In this document: positions 24,277-33,317 of the stretch, piece by piece | Numbering within the stretch: position 1 is the stretch's first letter | Layout of the letters: each line of letters opens with the position of its first letter | Assembly: GCA_028285085.1 (NCBI GenBank) | Contig: JANQQI010000117.1 | Span: 1-54,351 of the forward strand | From: Saprospiraceae bacterium | GTDB taxonomy: Bacteria > Bacteroidota > Bacteroidia > Chitinophagales > Saprospiraceae | Direction of reading: 5' to 3' | DNA length: 54,351 nucleotides | Position numbers and translations under genes: made by a program | The notes under the pieces: model-generated | Told to the model about the DNA's origin: nothing | What the model saw: only the letters and a program-made list of their open reading frames with translations | Database searches by the model: none

Positions 24277-26288
24277 TTTTTTTTTAAGCGTGTCTTCTCG
24301 ATTTGGATGCTCGTTGGTCCAGCAACAATCTTGAACTCAGTACGACGATTATACTTGTGTTCTTCGTCCTCACACTTCACACCATTTACACAGCGGTTTC
24401 GAATCTGCGATTCACCGTAACCTACCGCCTGAATACGCTCAGCCGTAACACCGCGATCTACCAACCATTGCTTGGCGGATTCCGCACGACGCTGAGACAG
24501 CTTACGGTTATAACCAGAGGTACCTCGTGAATCCGTGTGAGAGGACAGTTCAATAACCATATCAGTATACTTATTCATCAACTCCAATACCACACTAAGA
24601 TCAGGCTCCGCTTCAGATAGAATCTCTGCACTTTCGAATTCGTAGAAGATATTCTCCAATTCGATGGGTTCGTCGATGGTGTATGTTTCAAACTCTGGTT
24701 CTGGCTCAGGTACTGGATTCAGCTTCAAAGATTTTTCGATGGTCAATGAAGTTTCAATTCCCGTTGTTTCAAAAGTCAAAGAATCCGGGAAGTAACCTTC
24801 CGCGCGAGCGATGATCTTATACTTAATATCGCGCTGCAGTGAGAACGAAAAGGCATTAGACGTTGCTTTGGTAGACACCTCTTTATCCGCAGGGACACCA
24901 TCAATAATTGGTTGCAGTTCGACAGTTGCGCCGTTCAGTGGATCTTTGCCGGTAAAAGTCGTTGCTAACAATTGCACCACCACTTTTTCTTTATTCACCG
25001 ACCAGATATCATTACAGCAGGTCTTACCGTGAGCAGAACGGGTTCCCGGGCGATTAGACACCAAAAATCCGTTATAACCTTCCTCATCGATTGAGAAAAA
25101 TAAATCATCGGCACTGGAATTATAACCTTTACCCATGTTAGTTGGGGCTTCCCAAGTCTTACCATTCCAAGCGGAAGAAAAAATATCAAAGCCACCGATA
25201 CCAGGATGTCCGTCGGAGCTGAAGTACAACGTACCATCGCGGTAGTATGGGGTCTCTTCATCACGGTTCGTGTTAATCACTTCACCGAGGTTTACTGGTG
25301 GAGCGTAAGTATCACCGGTACGGGTGCAGTAGTAGATATCAAATCCACCGTAACCACCTTCCATATCAGAAACGATAAAGAGTACTTCCTTACCAAACAA
25401 TTCTCCAACTGCGGGCTGCTTCACCAAGTAGTCACCATTGACACCTTGTACTTCATTGGCAGCCCCCCAGCTATTGCCATCACGCTTACTCATGAAGAGT
25501 TTACTCTCTGACATTTGGTTGGCATCTAGCAACACACGAGTAAAGAACATATACTGCCCGTCGGATGTAATCGTCAAATTTGCGGTATGGTAGCCTTCAC
25601 GATTAATGTTTGTACCGAGAGCCGATGGCTTACCCCAGCCTTTTTTCCCTTTGCGAGAGATAAAAGCTTTGGAGTGAAAATCTTCCTTGGCATCTTCGAT
25701 GACGATAACTTCATCAGATTGAATTGCAGTGAAGTACATTTCATCTTCTGCGTAAAGGATCGGCGAATATTCGGAATATTTTGAATTTACTTTTTTACCC
25801 AAATTCTCGACATTAAGCCCGGGGACTGGGTCCATCTCACGGCCCATCTCACAACCAGCCAATTCGATACGAGCCAGAGCGATACGAGCAGGATCTTCTG
25901 CCTCACTAATGTACAATTGGAATTCAGACATGGCCTCACCGTAGTTGCCGTTCATTTTAAGCATACGCGCATATTCAAAACGCGCTTCCGGCATATAGGG
26001 GTTAGGTTTTTTGCGAGAACGTTTGTTGACAATTCGCTTGAACCAGCGCTCTGCTTTGTTGTAATCGCGCAATTGCAGGTGCATATTGGCAATTTTGAAA
26101 GCGATGTCCAGATCGCGATTTTCCTCGTAATAATCAGCGTAGCGTTCCAGTGCATTGTAGTAGTCCAGGTTGGCTTCCGCTTCTTTGGCCGCTTCCAGTG
26201 TAGCATCCGCTGTAGCCTTATTGATCGGCTGTGCCTGCAGGCTGGCAACGGTGACGAAAGCGATTAAAAGGAGAAATATATTTTTCAT
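24270..26288 (-). CDS. OmpA-family protein with TPR, PD40 and carboxypeptidase-regulatory-like domains
   Basis: 672 residues in the zero frame. A signal peptide (FLLLIAFVTVASLQAQP) is followed by TPR-like helices (~20-130), a WD40-like PD40 propeller (~190-420, with repeats such as TPYYRDGTLYFSSDGHPGIGG), a carboxypeptidase-regulatory-like beta domain (~430-520) and an OmpA peptidoglycan-binding domain (~545-660: ELSSHTDSRGTSGYNRKLSQ, RRAESAKQW, YNRRTEFKIV). This is the layout of PorE/SprD-type OmpA proteins that accompany type IX secretion genes and hold outer-membrane parts to the cell wall. The PorP/SprF-like gene ends 49 bases upstream, so the two are very likely cotranscribed. The reading frame ends just after a nine-A run, and the DUF1573 domain follows in the -1 frame. 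Confidence 0.93.
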   Translation of the reverse strand: MKNIFLLLIAFVTVASLQAQPINKATADATLEAAKEAEANLDYYNALERYADYYEENRDLDIAFKIANMHLQLRDYNKAERWFKRIVNKRSRKKPNPYMPEARFEYARMLKMNGNYGEAMSEFQLYISEAEDPARIALARIELAGCEMGREMDPVPGLNVENLGKKVNSKYSEYSPILYAEDEMYFTAIQSDEVIVIEDAKEDFHSKAFISRKGKKGWGKPSALGTNINREGYHTANLTITSDGQYMFFTRVLLDANQMSESKLFMSKRDGNSWGAANEVQGVNGDYLVKQPAVGELFGKEVLFIVSDMEGGYGGFDIYYCTRTGDTYAPPVNLGEVINTNRDEETPYYRDGTLYFSSDGHPGIGGFDIFSSAWNGKTWEAPTNMGKGYNSSADDLFFSIDEEGYNGFLVSNRPGTRSAHGKTCCNDIWSVNKEKVVVQLLATTFTGKDPLNGATVELQPIIDGVPADKEVSTKATSNAFSFSLQRDIKYKIIARAEGYFPDSLTFETTGIETSLTIEKSLKLNPVPEPEPEFETYTIDEPIELENIFYEFESAEILSEAEPDLSVVLELMNKYTDMVIELSSHTDSRGTSGYNRKLSQRRAESAKQWLVDRGVTAERIQAVGYGESQIRNRCVNGVKCEDEEHKYNRRTEFKIVAGPTSIQIEKTRLKKKN
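24276..24282 (-). promoter_or_regulatory. A AAA AAG slippery heptamer (candidate programmed -1 frameshift site)
   Basis: The minus strand has nine A followed by G (T-run 24277-24285 on plus). In the OmpA frame the last codons read TTA AAA AAA AAG AAC TAA, so the heptamer A AAA AAG is in the phase used by E. coli dnaX. Slipping back one base leads into the DUF1573 frame. An AGAACTA/TAGTTCT inverted repeat follows directly on the A-run, closer than the usual 5-9 base spacer of a stimulatory hairpin. Confidence 0.6.
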
Positions 26289-26337
26289 TATAATGATTTG
26301 AATGTTTAAGCTATTCGGTTAAAGAATTGGACAATGA

Positions 26338-27348
26338 CTAGAATCGTGGGCAGAAGATAACCGGCTTGATCGTCGGCTTCTTAAAGATTTTAGCAATGTA
26401 CCATACCGCGATTTCAAAACCACCTTGATTGTTATTAGCCGAAGACAAGTCAGAAACGGTCAGGTCGTACGCCGCAGCTACTTTGAATTGCTTATAATCT
26501 ACACCGATGAGGAAATTAACTGCATCACCCAGACGATAACCAGGACCAAAGTTCAAGCGGAAATCCGGGTTAAGTTGGTAACCTAACCAACCTTGAATAT
26601 CAAACTCATTGGCGCTCGCCATATTATTAATGATGAATGTTGGCGACAAGCTCCACTTATCGGTCAGCATCGTATTGAAAGTACCGTGAGCAGTAATACG
26701 CATCGGCAGATCCTCTTGTGCGTTGTTGATCAACCCATATTCAGGTGTCAGGATGTGACGCAGAGCGACACCAATTTTAAGATCTGAAGTCTTATTGAGT
26801 TGAGTCGATAGCTGTACACCTGCATTGAAGTCAAAGAAGTTTGTAGACTCTCCGATCTTTTGTCGATCGGGGCTTTCACCGGTCATATAGGTTCCATCCA
26901 ACTCAGAACCAAGCGTCAATTCCATGCCATCAATCTTTCGTTGCATCATCCCTCCTTGTAGACCAAAGGTCAGGACCGAAGTTCCTTTTTTATTCATAGC
27001 GAGGTGATAAGCTGCAGAAAATAAGGTTCCGGTGTATCCCAGATCACCTGTACCAGCCTTATCACTAAAAAAAGTAGCGCCTACGCCGATCCAGTCGTTT
27101 TTACGAAAACCACGGATGATGGGGGCATCGACATAAAAAGAAGGGGTTCGAAAACCGTTGATGCCAGCTACATTATATTGATCTCGGTAGATTCCACCAA
27201 TGCGAAACGTCCCTTCGAAGGCACCTGTATTGGCCGGATTGATCGTCAATGGAGACATGTTGAATAAGGACCAGTGGATATCTTGAGCCACCATTTGCCC
27301 GGCTAGAAAAAGTGCACAAAATAAAAGTAGAGATTTCACCAATTTCAT
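26338..27348 (-). CDS. PorP/SprF-family type IX secretion system outer-membrane protein
   Basis: 336 residues from the ATG at 27348. After the signal peptide (LLLFCALFLAGQMVAQ) the mature part begins DIHWSLFNMSPLTINPANTGAF, the classic PorP/SprF opening (YNPAxxG type), then strands such as FRIGGIYRDQYNVAG. The C-terminal region has GVDYKQFKVAAAYDLTVSDL. Members help export and attach CHU_C (type B) substrates; SprF of Flavobacterium is required for SprB. The CHU_C protein gene lies directly upstream (168 bases) and the OmpA gene directly downstream, forming a substrate-translocator-anchor cassette. Confidence 0.92.
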   Translation of the reverse strand: MKLVKSLLLFCALFLAGQMVAQDIHWSLFNMSPLTINPANTGAFEGTFRIGGIYRDQYNVAGINGFRTPSFYVDAPIIRGFRKNDWIGVGATFFSDKAGTGDLGYTGTLFSAAYHLAMNKKGTSVLTFGLQGGMMQRKIDGMELTLGSELDGTYMTGESPDRQKIGESTNFFDFNAGVQLSTQLNKTSDLKIGVALRHILTPEYGLINNAQEDLPMRITAHGTFNTMLTDKWSLSPTFIINNMASANEFDIQGWLGYQLNPDFRLNFGPGYRLGDAVNFLIGVDYKQFKVAAAYDLTVSDLSSANNNQGGFEIAVWYIAKIFKKPTIKPVIFCPRF

Positions 27349-27516
27349 AAACAAGTTTTTAGGTGTATTTCTGAAAAGCGGTTTTTATTAGTTTTTAGGA
27401 AACCGAAATATAGGCTTTTTTATGAATAATATATTGCAAGTTATACGTTAAACTTTGCTCCTTGGGCCCTCGAAGAGCCGGAATAATAACGGACATCCGA
27501 CAAAAAGGGATTTATC

Positions 27517-29847
27517 CTATCGCACCAAAGTGACGTCCCCACTGAGTTGTTGATCCGAGAGACCATCATTGTAAGTGAGCAGCCAAACGTAGACCCCATC
27601 GTTGGCAACCTGGCCTTTAAAGATGCCGTCCCAGCCTAATTCTGGGTCGTTAGTTGAGAACACTTCGGCGCCCCAACGATCAAATATTTGTAGCCGGAAA
27701 TCCAAGATCGGACAATTAAAGTACGTCAAAAAGTAATCATTATTGCCATCAAAGTTTGGCGTAAAAGCATTGGGCACGTAGACTTCACAGCAGCTAATCA
27801 ACTCCAGACGAACTTCATCTGTCACCTCCGTACAGCCATCGGTCACCGTCAAAGCGTACTGCCCGGTGGTATAAATCGTGCGCTCCGGTTGGGTAGAACC
27901 ATTTTCCCAGAGGTAGGCCACCGGAAAAAATTGCTCGCCGTCCAGCACCACAGAATCGCCAAAGCAAAAGGTCGTATCAGGTCCTAAATCCAGGGTTAAG
28001 ACTTGGTCAAGAATATCAACGCTAATGCTTTCTGAATAGTCACCACAAGGTAAAGTGACGGTCACAGCATAGTCGCCGATCGCATCTATCGTTCTGATGG
28101 GTTCTTCGAGGCCATCATTCCATAAATAGCCCAATGCATCTGGCAATGTCGCGTCCAAGCTCAGGCTATCACCCGCACAGAGCAGAGTATCAGCGGGGAG
28201 TAAATTAATCGTTGTCGTATCAAAGTAGTTAACCTGGATTTCGTCCGTAAGCAAGCCACAATCGACCGTCACACTCACGGCAAAGAGGCCTCCGGGATTG
28301 GTGACCGTGTAAATGGGTTCATCGGAATCATCCTGCCAGCTGTAGGCCGTTGCACCGGGAATCGTCGCATCAAGTAAGAGGCTCTGTCCGGGGCAAAGCG
28401 TCGTGTCGGGTCCTAAATCCAGGGGCGCCGGAGGCGCTTCAAAGGTGACAAAAATATCGTCGATGCTTTCATTATCGCAATCATCCGTAATGGTTACCGA
28501 GTAGAGACCGGTTTCGGTAACCTCTAAGGTTGATTCCGTGGAATTATCTTGCCAAAGGTAGGCTGTGGCCCAGTCTTGGGTAGCATCAAGTACCAGTGTT
28601 TCTCCTTCACAAAGGGTGACATCCGGCCCTAAATCGAAGTTGTAATCTATTGGCCCTACAATTGTGACGTAAGCCACCGCAATGTCACTTACATCTCCAT
28701 CACTAGCAAAAAGTTGTACCTCAATTTGACGTTCTCCGGGTGTAAAAGGATTTGCGGTATTATCGTAAATGATATTCATCAAGGCCGTTTCCAAATCCGC
28801 GGCCGTAGTACTTCCATTATTAATAATTGTGATTTGCGTTGTCCCTTGTCCTTCGACGATAAAAGGACCGATATCGCCTAGGTAATCTAATTGCTCGGCG
28901 GTACCATCTTGTATGCCTCCAGTTAAAGTAATCACGACTGAATCGAATGGCCCTTCTATATACACTTCTACGTCTTCATCGGCAATAAAACTCATGTTCT
29001 CACCACAGGGATGAACGACCTGATAATCAAGTCCCAGAGCTCCAGTACTATTATCACCATCCAGATCAATAATATAATCACAATCAGCCGCCAGGAAATC
29101 TGTATCCATCGTAGCGCCAAAGATAAAACCATTGATTAGTTCACATTCAAAGGTGGCATTAGCATTACTTACATCTACTTGATAAATACTTCCATTGGCA
29201 AAGCCATAAGTTTCAGTATCCCCACAATTAGTGGAATAGGTGACCACGCCAAAAAAGAAGCCAAAGTCAATACTTTGCATGGTGCCAACAACCGTACTCG
29301 CCGATGGATTATCAATATTGACCAGTAGTAAATCATTATTACTACAAGCCAGATATAATTCGCCACCATTAAAAGCTAAATCTCCACCCGAAAGGCAAGG
29401 CAAAAAGTCTCCAATTTGTATGGTAACACCAGTATTCACATCGATTTCAAATAAAAAACTACCAGCCATGTACATCGTACCATCTGCGGCGGACACCAAA
29501 GCATTTACCCCAATTGCCTGGCCCACAAGCGGGGCAATAAGTGTCCCTTCCAAGGTATTTAAATCCACAACGTAGAAAGCCGTTCCATCAATCGCATAAA
29601 GATTGCCATTGGGATGAAAGGCAAGATCACTAGCGATTAAAGGTGCAGAGTTACTCCCCGTCCACATGTTCCCTAAAAATTCGACATTACAGTCTGGATC
29701 ATTGGGATCAGATCTATATAGCAGACCGGCTTCATCAGAAAAGTAGATAAACTGTGCTTGTAGGGATATTGCTCCAAACAAGAAAAAGAATAGACAAAAA
29801 ACAACAGGCCAATATCGGCTCGATGGATGTATTGTAGAATAGTTCAT
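27517..29847 (-). CDS. Large secreted protein with four Ig-like repeats and CHU_C (T9SS type B) sorting domain
   Basis: 776 residues. A signal peptide (WPVVFCLFFFLFGAISLQAQ) is followed by a propeller-like part (~35-260). Around 400-680 there are four repeats of about 65-70 residues, each opening with a form of DLGPDTTLCPGQSLLLDAT and containing a YLWQDNS/YSWQDDS core; the second PLDLGPDTTLCP and the fourth LDLGPDTTFCFG are nearly the same. The C-terminal domain is CHU_C: EVYVPNAFTPNFDGNNDYF, FDRWGAEVFSTNDPELGW, GDVTLVR. The CHU_C gene at 1998 has the same last domain. It is probably the substrate of the PorP/SprF-like protein next to it and may act as an adhesin. Confidence 0.92.
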   Translation of the reverse strand: MNYSTIHPSSRYWPVVFCLFFFLFGAISLQAQFIYFSDEAGLLYRSDPNDPDCNVEFLGNMWTGSNSAPLIASDLAFHPNGNLYAIDGTAFYVVDLNTLEGTLIAPLVGQAIGVNALVSAADGTMYMAGSFLFEIDVNTGVTIQIGDFLPCLSGGDLAFNGGELYLACSNNDLLLVNIDNPSASTVVGTMQSIDFGFFFGVVTYSTNCGDTETYGFANGSIYQVDVSNANATFECELINGFIFGATMDTDFLAADCDYIIDLDGDNSTGALGLDYQVVHPCGENMSFIADEDVEVYIEGPFDSVVITLTGGIQDGTAEQLDYLGDIGPFIVEGQGTTQITIINNGSTTAADLETALMNIIYDNTANPFTPGERQIEVQLFASDGDVSDIAVAYVTIVGPIDYNFDLGPDVTLCEGETLVLDATQDWATAYLWQDNSTESTLEVTETGLYSVTITDDCDNESIDDIFVTFEAPPAPLDLGPDTTLCPGQSLLLDATIPGATAYSWQDDSDEPIYTVTNPGGLFAVSVTVDCGLLTDEIQVNYFDTTTINLLPADTLLCAGDSLSLDATLPDALGYLWNDGLEEPIRTIDAIGDYAVTVTLPCGDYSESISVDILDQVLTLDLGPDTTFCFGDSVVLDGEQFFPVAYLWENGSTQPERTIYTTGQYALTVTDGCTEVTDEVRLELISCCEVYVPNAFTPNFDGNNDYFLTYFNCPILDFRLQIFDRWGAEVFSTNDPELGWDGIFKGQVANDGVYVWLLTYNDGLSDQQLSGDVTLVR

Positions 29848-30020
29848 AGTCGTCCAGCTTTAACATATAAAGAGAAAACAGAGAGGCATGTTGCCTTTAA
29901 TAACATCTAATTAAATTAGAATTCAGAAAATTGTTCTCAAAAGTGACCTGATGTTGAATCGCAGAAAGGAAAGCTATTATGATAAAGATACCTCTTATTT
30001 TGGGTTAATGGTTGGCTAGG

Positions 30021-31016
30021 TCAAGCAAAATACCCCTTAATGGCAGTTACAATACTTAAAATATCAATCTGTTGCATGCAACGAAAATGCCCTTTCGGAC
30101 ATTTGGCGTAACCTATTTTTGAGCAAGGCCGGCAAGATAAATCTTTGACCTCGACAATTTGATGAGCCGGACCCTTTGCCGGCAAATAGGGATACATTCC
30201 AAAATCGGGTACGGTATTCCCCCAGACGGAAATAATTGGTTTGCGAAAGGCCGCTGCGATGTGCATTAGCCCTGTATCATGGGTAACGATCACGTTTGCT
30301 TGTTGTACCAGTGAGGCAGATTGATGTAAAGAGAATCCCCCACATGCATTATACACATGAGAGCCGGCAGATCGAGCGATCATAGCACCATTATCCCTAT
30401 CATTCGGACCACCAAGCAGCACAATAGGCATCGTCAAAGCTTGGCAAAGTTCGATCAATTTAGATGAAGGCAAACGCTTGGTCACATGCGCCGCCCCAAT
30501 GACCAGTCCCAGGTACGGCTCATTGATATTTAAGGCCTTGACCACATCGACTTTTTGCTCCGGCGGAATAAAATAATCAAGCCCTTGTCCATCGTTTTTG
30601 ATTCCTAGGGGCCGCGCGGCCGCCAGGTAGCGATCCACAATGTGCCGCGCGGGCATTCGATTGAGTTTCAGATTTACCAGTAGCCATTTCTCCCAGTTGA
30701 GCTTATCAAAACTGTACGTCTTTGCCGAGAGCCCCAGACGTACTTGTCCACTCCGCAAATTTTTGTGCAGATCAATGACAGCGTCAAAGCCTTCAGCCTG
30801 CAATTGCGGCAGCACCTCCCCCACTTTTCGCTCAATAGTCCACACCTTATGCACATAAGGATTGACCTCAACAATCCCTGCAAAGCTTCGCTTGGTCAAG
30901 AAGTGGACCTCGGCGTCGAGCTGCTGCAGCAGCCCTCGAATGACGGGCGTGGTCAGCACGATATCACCAATAGAACTAAAGCGGATGATGAGTATTTTTT
31001 GACCGGTGGCTGGCAT
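30021..31016 (-). CDS. Glycosyltransferase family 9 (heptosyltransferase-like)
   Basis: 331 residues from the ATG at 31016; the open frame extends 25 codons upstream, but GQKILIIRFSSIGDIVLTTP right after this Met is the normal GT9 start. Other landmarks are DAVIDLHKNLRSGQVR, LVIGAAHVTKRLP, PIVLLGGPNDRDN and VTHDTGLMHIAAAFRKPIIS with a final WGNTVPDFGMYPY. GT9 enzymes add heptose or other sugars from nucleotide donors to lipopolysaccharide core on the cytoplasmic side. The cysteines near the C-terminus (CRPCSKIGYAKCPKGHFRCM) are a common feature of Bacteroidota members. The acceptor is unknown. Confidence 0.92.
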   Translation of the reverse strand: MPATGQKILIIRFSSIGDIVLTTPVIRGLLQQLDAEVHFLTKRSFAGIVEVNPYVHKVWTIERKVGEVLPQLQAEGFDAVIDLHKNLRSGQVRLGLSAKTYSFDKLNWEKWLLVNLKLNRMPARHIVDRYLAAARPLGIKNDGQGLDYFIPPEQKVDVVKALNINEPYLGLVIGAAHVTKRLPSSKLIELCQALTMPIVLLGGPNDRDNGAMIARSAGSHVYNACGGFSLHQSASLVQQANVIVTHDTGLMHIAAAFRKPIISVWGNTVPDFGMYPYLPAKGPAHQIVEVKDLSCRPCSKIGYAKCPKGHFRCMQQIDILSIVTAIKGYFA

Positions 31017-31298
31017 GGAGTAAAGGTAAGAATAATATGGAGCTACCCGAATAGCTAAACATGCAAGAGTGCACCAGCAATTGCTTTGCATTGTATACGT
31101 AGCCCCACCTCAAATCGTCGGACAGCCAACAAAATTTAGCCCCAAGTCTACCCCTGTCATTATTTCCCCGTAATTTGTAGCATCATTTATGCGTTCCTTT
31201 CTAAAATTCACGTGCTTAACCGTTGTTCACGTTTAAGTGAAAACAACAAAGCCCGCATAAGGACCGGAATCTATCAAAGCAACAAATCAAATTACGCT

Positions 31299-33113
31299 AT
31301 GTCTTGCGCAAAATATTTATTGGGGGTTTTATTCATCTTTGCTACCATAATCTCATCAGCTCAATCCCTGGCCGATCAGAAATGTGGGCACGACTGGGTA
31401 CAACATCTGCGGGCAGAAGCACATCCCGATTATACCGCAGAACTAGCGGAGTATACTAATCGCATCTTGCCACAACTGGCACAGGCCAACGCTGCGCAAA
31501 GCCGCGATGTATTGATTACAATTCCTGTCGTTGTGCATGTTATTCACTCCGGTGAAGGTGTCGGTAGTGGTCGGAATTTATCCTTATCTCGCATCAACTC
31601 TCAAATTCAGATTCTGAATGAGGATTACCGCCGCATGAATGGTGATGCCAATGAAACGCCTAGCATCTTTCAAAATGACGCCGCCGATGTAGAAATCGAA
31701 TTTTGCCTCGCTCAGTTAGATCCGAATGGCAATGCGACCAATGGCATCACCCGACATCAATACAATAATATTGGTTCAATTGACTACGTCGAAGGAACGA
31801 TCAAACCAGCGACAAGTTGGGATTCTGATCGTTATTTGAACATTTGGACGGTCGATCTGCCGAGTAGTTCCATCGTGGGCTATTCTTATTTACCGACAGT
31901 CACTATGGTCGGTAGTATTCAAGATGGCGTCGTGATCAACTACAATAATTTTGGGTTTATCAATGTCAATAATCGAGGCCGGACTGCTACCCACGAAGTA
32001 GGACATTATCTTGGATTACGGCACCCTTGGGGTGATAATGATAATAACGGCGATCCTATTGGTTGCTCAAGCGATGATGGGGTTAGCGACACCCCTACTT
32101 CGAGCGGCCCGTATTACGGTTGCCCTTTTTCTGGTAGTTCCTGTGGAAGCACCGATATGTTTATGAATTACATGGATTATGTGGATGATTACTGTATGAA
32201 TATGTTCACCACAGGTCAAAAAAACGTCATGCAATCGATTTTACTAGGGATTCGCTCGGAGCTTGCCGATCACTCTGAAGTCGCCTGCAATGTCTCCAGT
32301 TCATGTGTCAACTTGGCCTTTGGCGATTTGGAAATGGGCTTCGAAAATGGTCAATCAACTAATGGCTGGGTGATAGAAAACGCAAACAATGATAGTCGTA
32401 CCTGGACACTGACGACCGACGCTACCGATGATTGGGGGCCCGCAACTGGAGCCGGCCATGCTGTATACCTTTGGAACTCCACCACCGCGGCCGATGATTA
32501 CTTGTTCACACCTTGCCTGGCATTGACGCAGGGACATACTTACGAATTGACCTTCGTGTACGCTTGTGCAGAAGATGAGCAGGCACTCTATCCCGAGCGT
32601 TTTGAAGTTGGTTTCAGTCAAGGGCAAAACGCGCTAGATTTCTTTACTGTAAATGATGACTGGGTATTTGATCCGGTCGAAAATGCTTACCCCGATTTCG
32701 AAACCGGCGGTTTTTTATTTGAGCCTAGTTCTGATCTCGATATCAGCCTTGGCTTCCACGTGTTTAGTGATGCGGATCAATACGCCCTACAAATTGATGA
32801 TATCCGCATCCGAGATTTGGGTTTCAATACCTCTTCTACGGAAGCCGTGATCGTAGGTAATCATTTAGCGATTTACCCCAATCCCAGTTCTGGCCAGTTT
32901 ACTCTAGATTATAAATTTGAGCAAATGCCGAACGAGCTGACGATTGTAGTCTACGATATGCTCGGTAGAGTGATCTACGAAGCTCAGCGTCCAGGACAAC
33001 GTGAAGGTCAAGAAAACATCCTGCTAGATCGGGTCCAATCAGGCATATATTTTGTAAATATGAAAACGGAAAATGGTAGTTTGAGCCAAAAATTGCAAGT
33101 CTACCAGGAGTAA
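31299..33113 (+). CDS. Secreted zinc metalloprotease, M43 (cytophagalysin/pappalysin) family, with T9SS type A sorting domain
   Basis: 604 residues from the ATG at 31299, which is followed directly by a signal peptide (LLGVLFIFATIISSAQS); a TTG-like start 29 codons earlier is not supported. The zinc site HEVGHYLGLRH (HExxHxxGxxH) lies near residue 230, and the Met-turn is MNYMDYVDD. Residues ~350-520 form a cleaved-adhesin/choice-of-anchor-like beta domain. The last ~80 residues carry a type A C-terminal sorting domain: LAIYPNPSSGQFTLDY, VYDMLGRVIYEA, GIYFVNMKTENG. Such enzymes digest proteins at the cell surface or outside. Confidence 0.94.
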   Translation: MSCAKYLLGVLFIFATIISSAQSLADQKCGHDWVQHLRAEAHPDYTAELAEYTNRILPQLAQANAAQSRDVLITIPVVVHVIHSGEGVGSGRNLSLSRINSQIQILNEDYRRMNGDANETPSIFQNDAADVEIEFCLAQLDPNGNATNGITRHQYNNIGSIDYVEGTIKPATSWDSDRYLNIWTVDLPSSSIVGYSYLPTVTMVGSIQDGVVINYNNFGFINVNNRGRTATHEVGHYLGLRHPWGDNDNNGDPIGCSSDDGVSDTPTSSGPYYGCPFSGSSCGSTDMFMNYMDYVDDYCMNMFTTGQKNVMQSILLGIRSELADHSEVACNVSSSCVNLAFGDLEMGFENGQSTNGWVIENANNDSRTWTLTTDATDDWGPATGAGHAVYLWNSTTAADDYLFTPCLALTQGHTYELTFVYACAEDEQALYPERFEVGFSQGQNALDFFTVNDDWVFDPVENAYPDFETGGFLFEPSSDLDISLGFHVFSDADQYALQIDDIRIRDLGFNTSSTEAVIVGNHLAIYPNPSSGQFTLDYKFEQMPNELTIVVYDMLGRVIYEAQRPGQREGQENILLDRVQSGIYFVNMKTENGSLSQKLQVYQE

Positions 33114-33317
33114 CTAATAGCTCTAGGACGGGCAGCACTGTCCGGCGGCGAACAGTTTGTGAACAACTTTTCTTAATAAAAAGTTAAAAATATCATAAGG
33201 TCATTAAATCAAATTGACGAGCCTGACCTAAATGACTAATTTTAAATGATATAGGTTCTTTACGAATTCAGATAAACAACCACTTTTCATATTTTTCATC
33301 ACAAAAAAATTTTCACC

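Noticed and set aside
31212-31298. 29-codon N-terminal extension of the M43 protease
   Set aside because: The extension is basic and non-hydrophobic, and a perfect signal peptide starts at the ATG at 31299.
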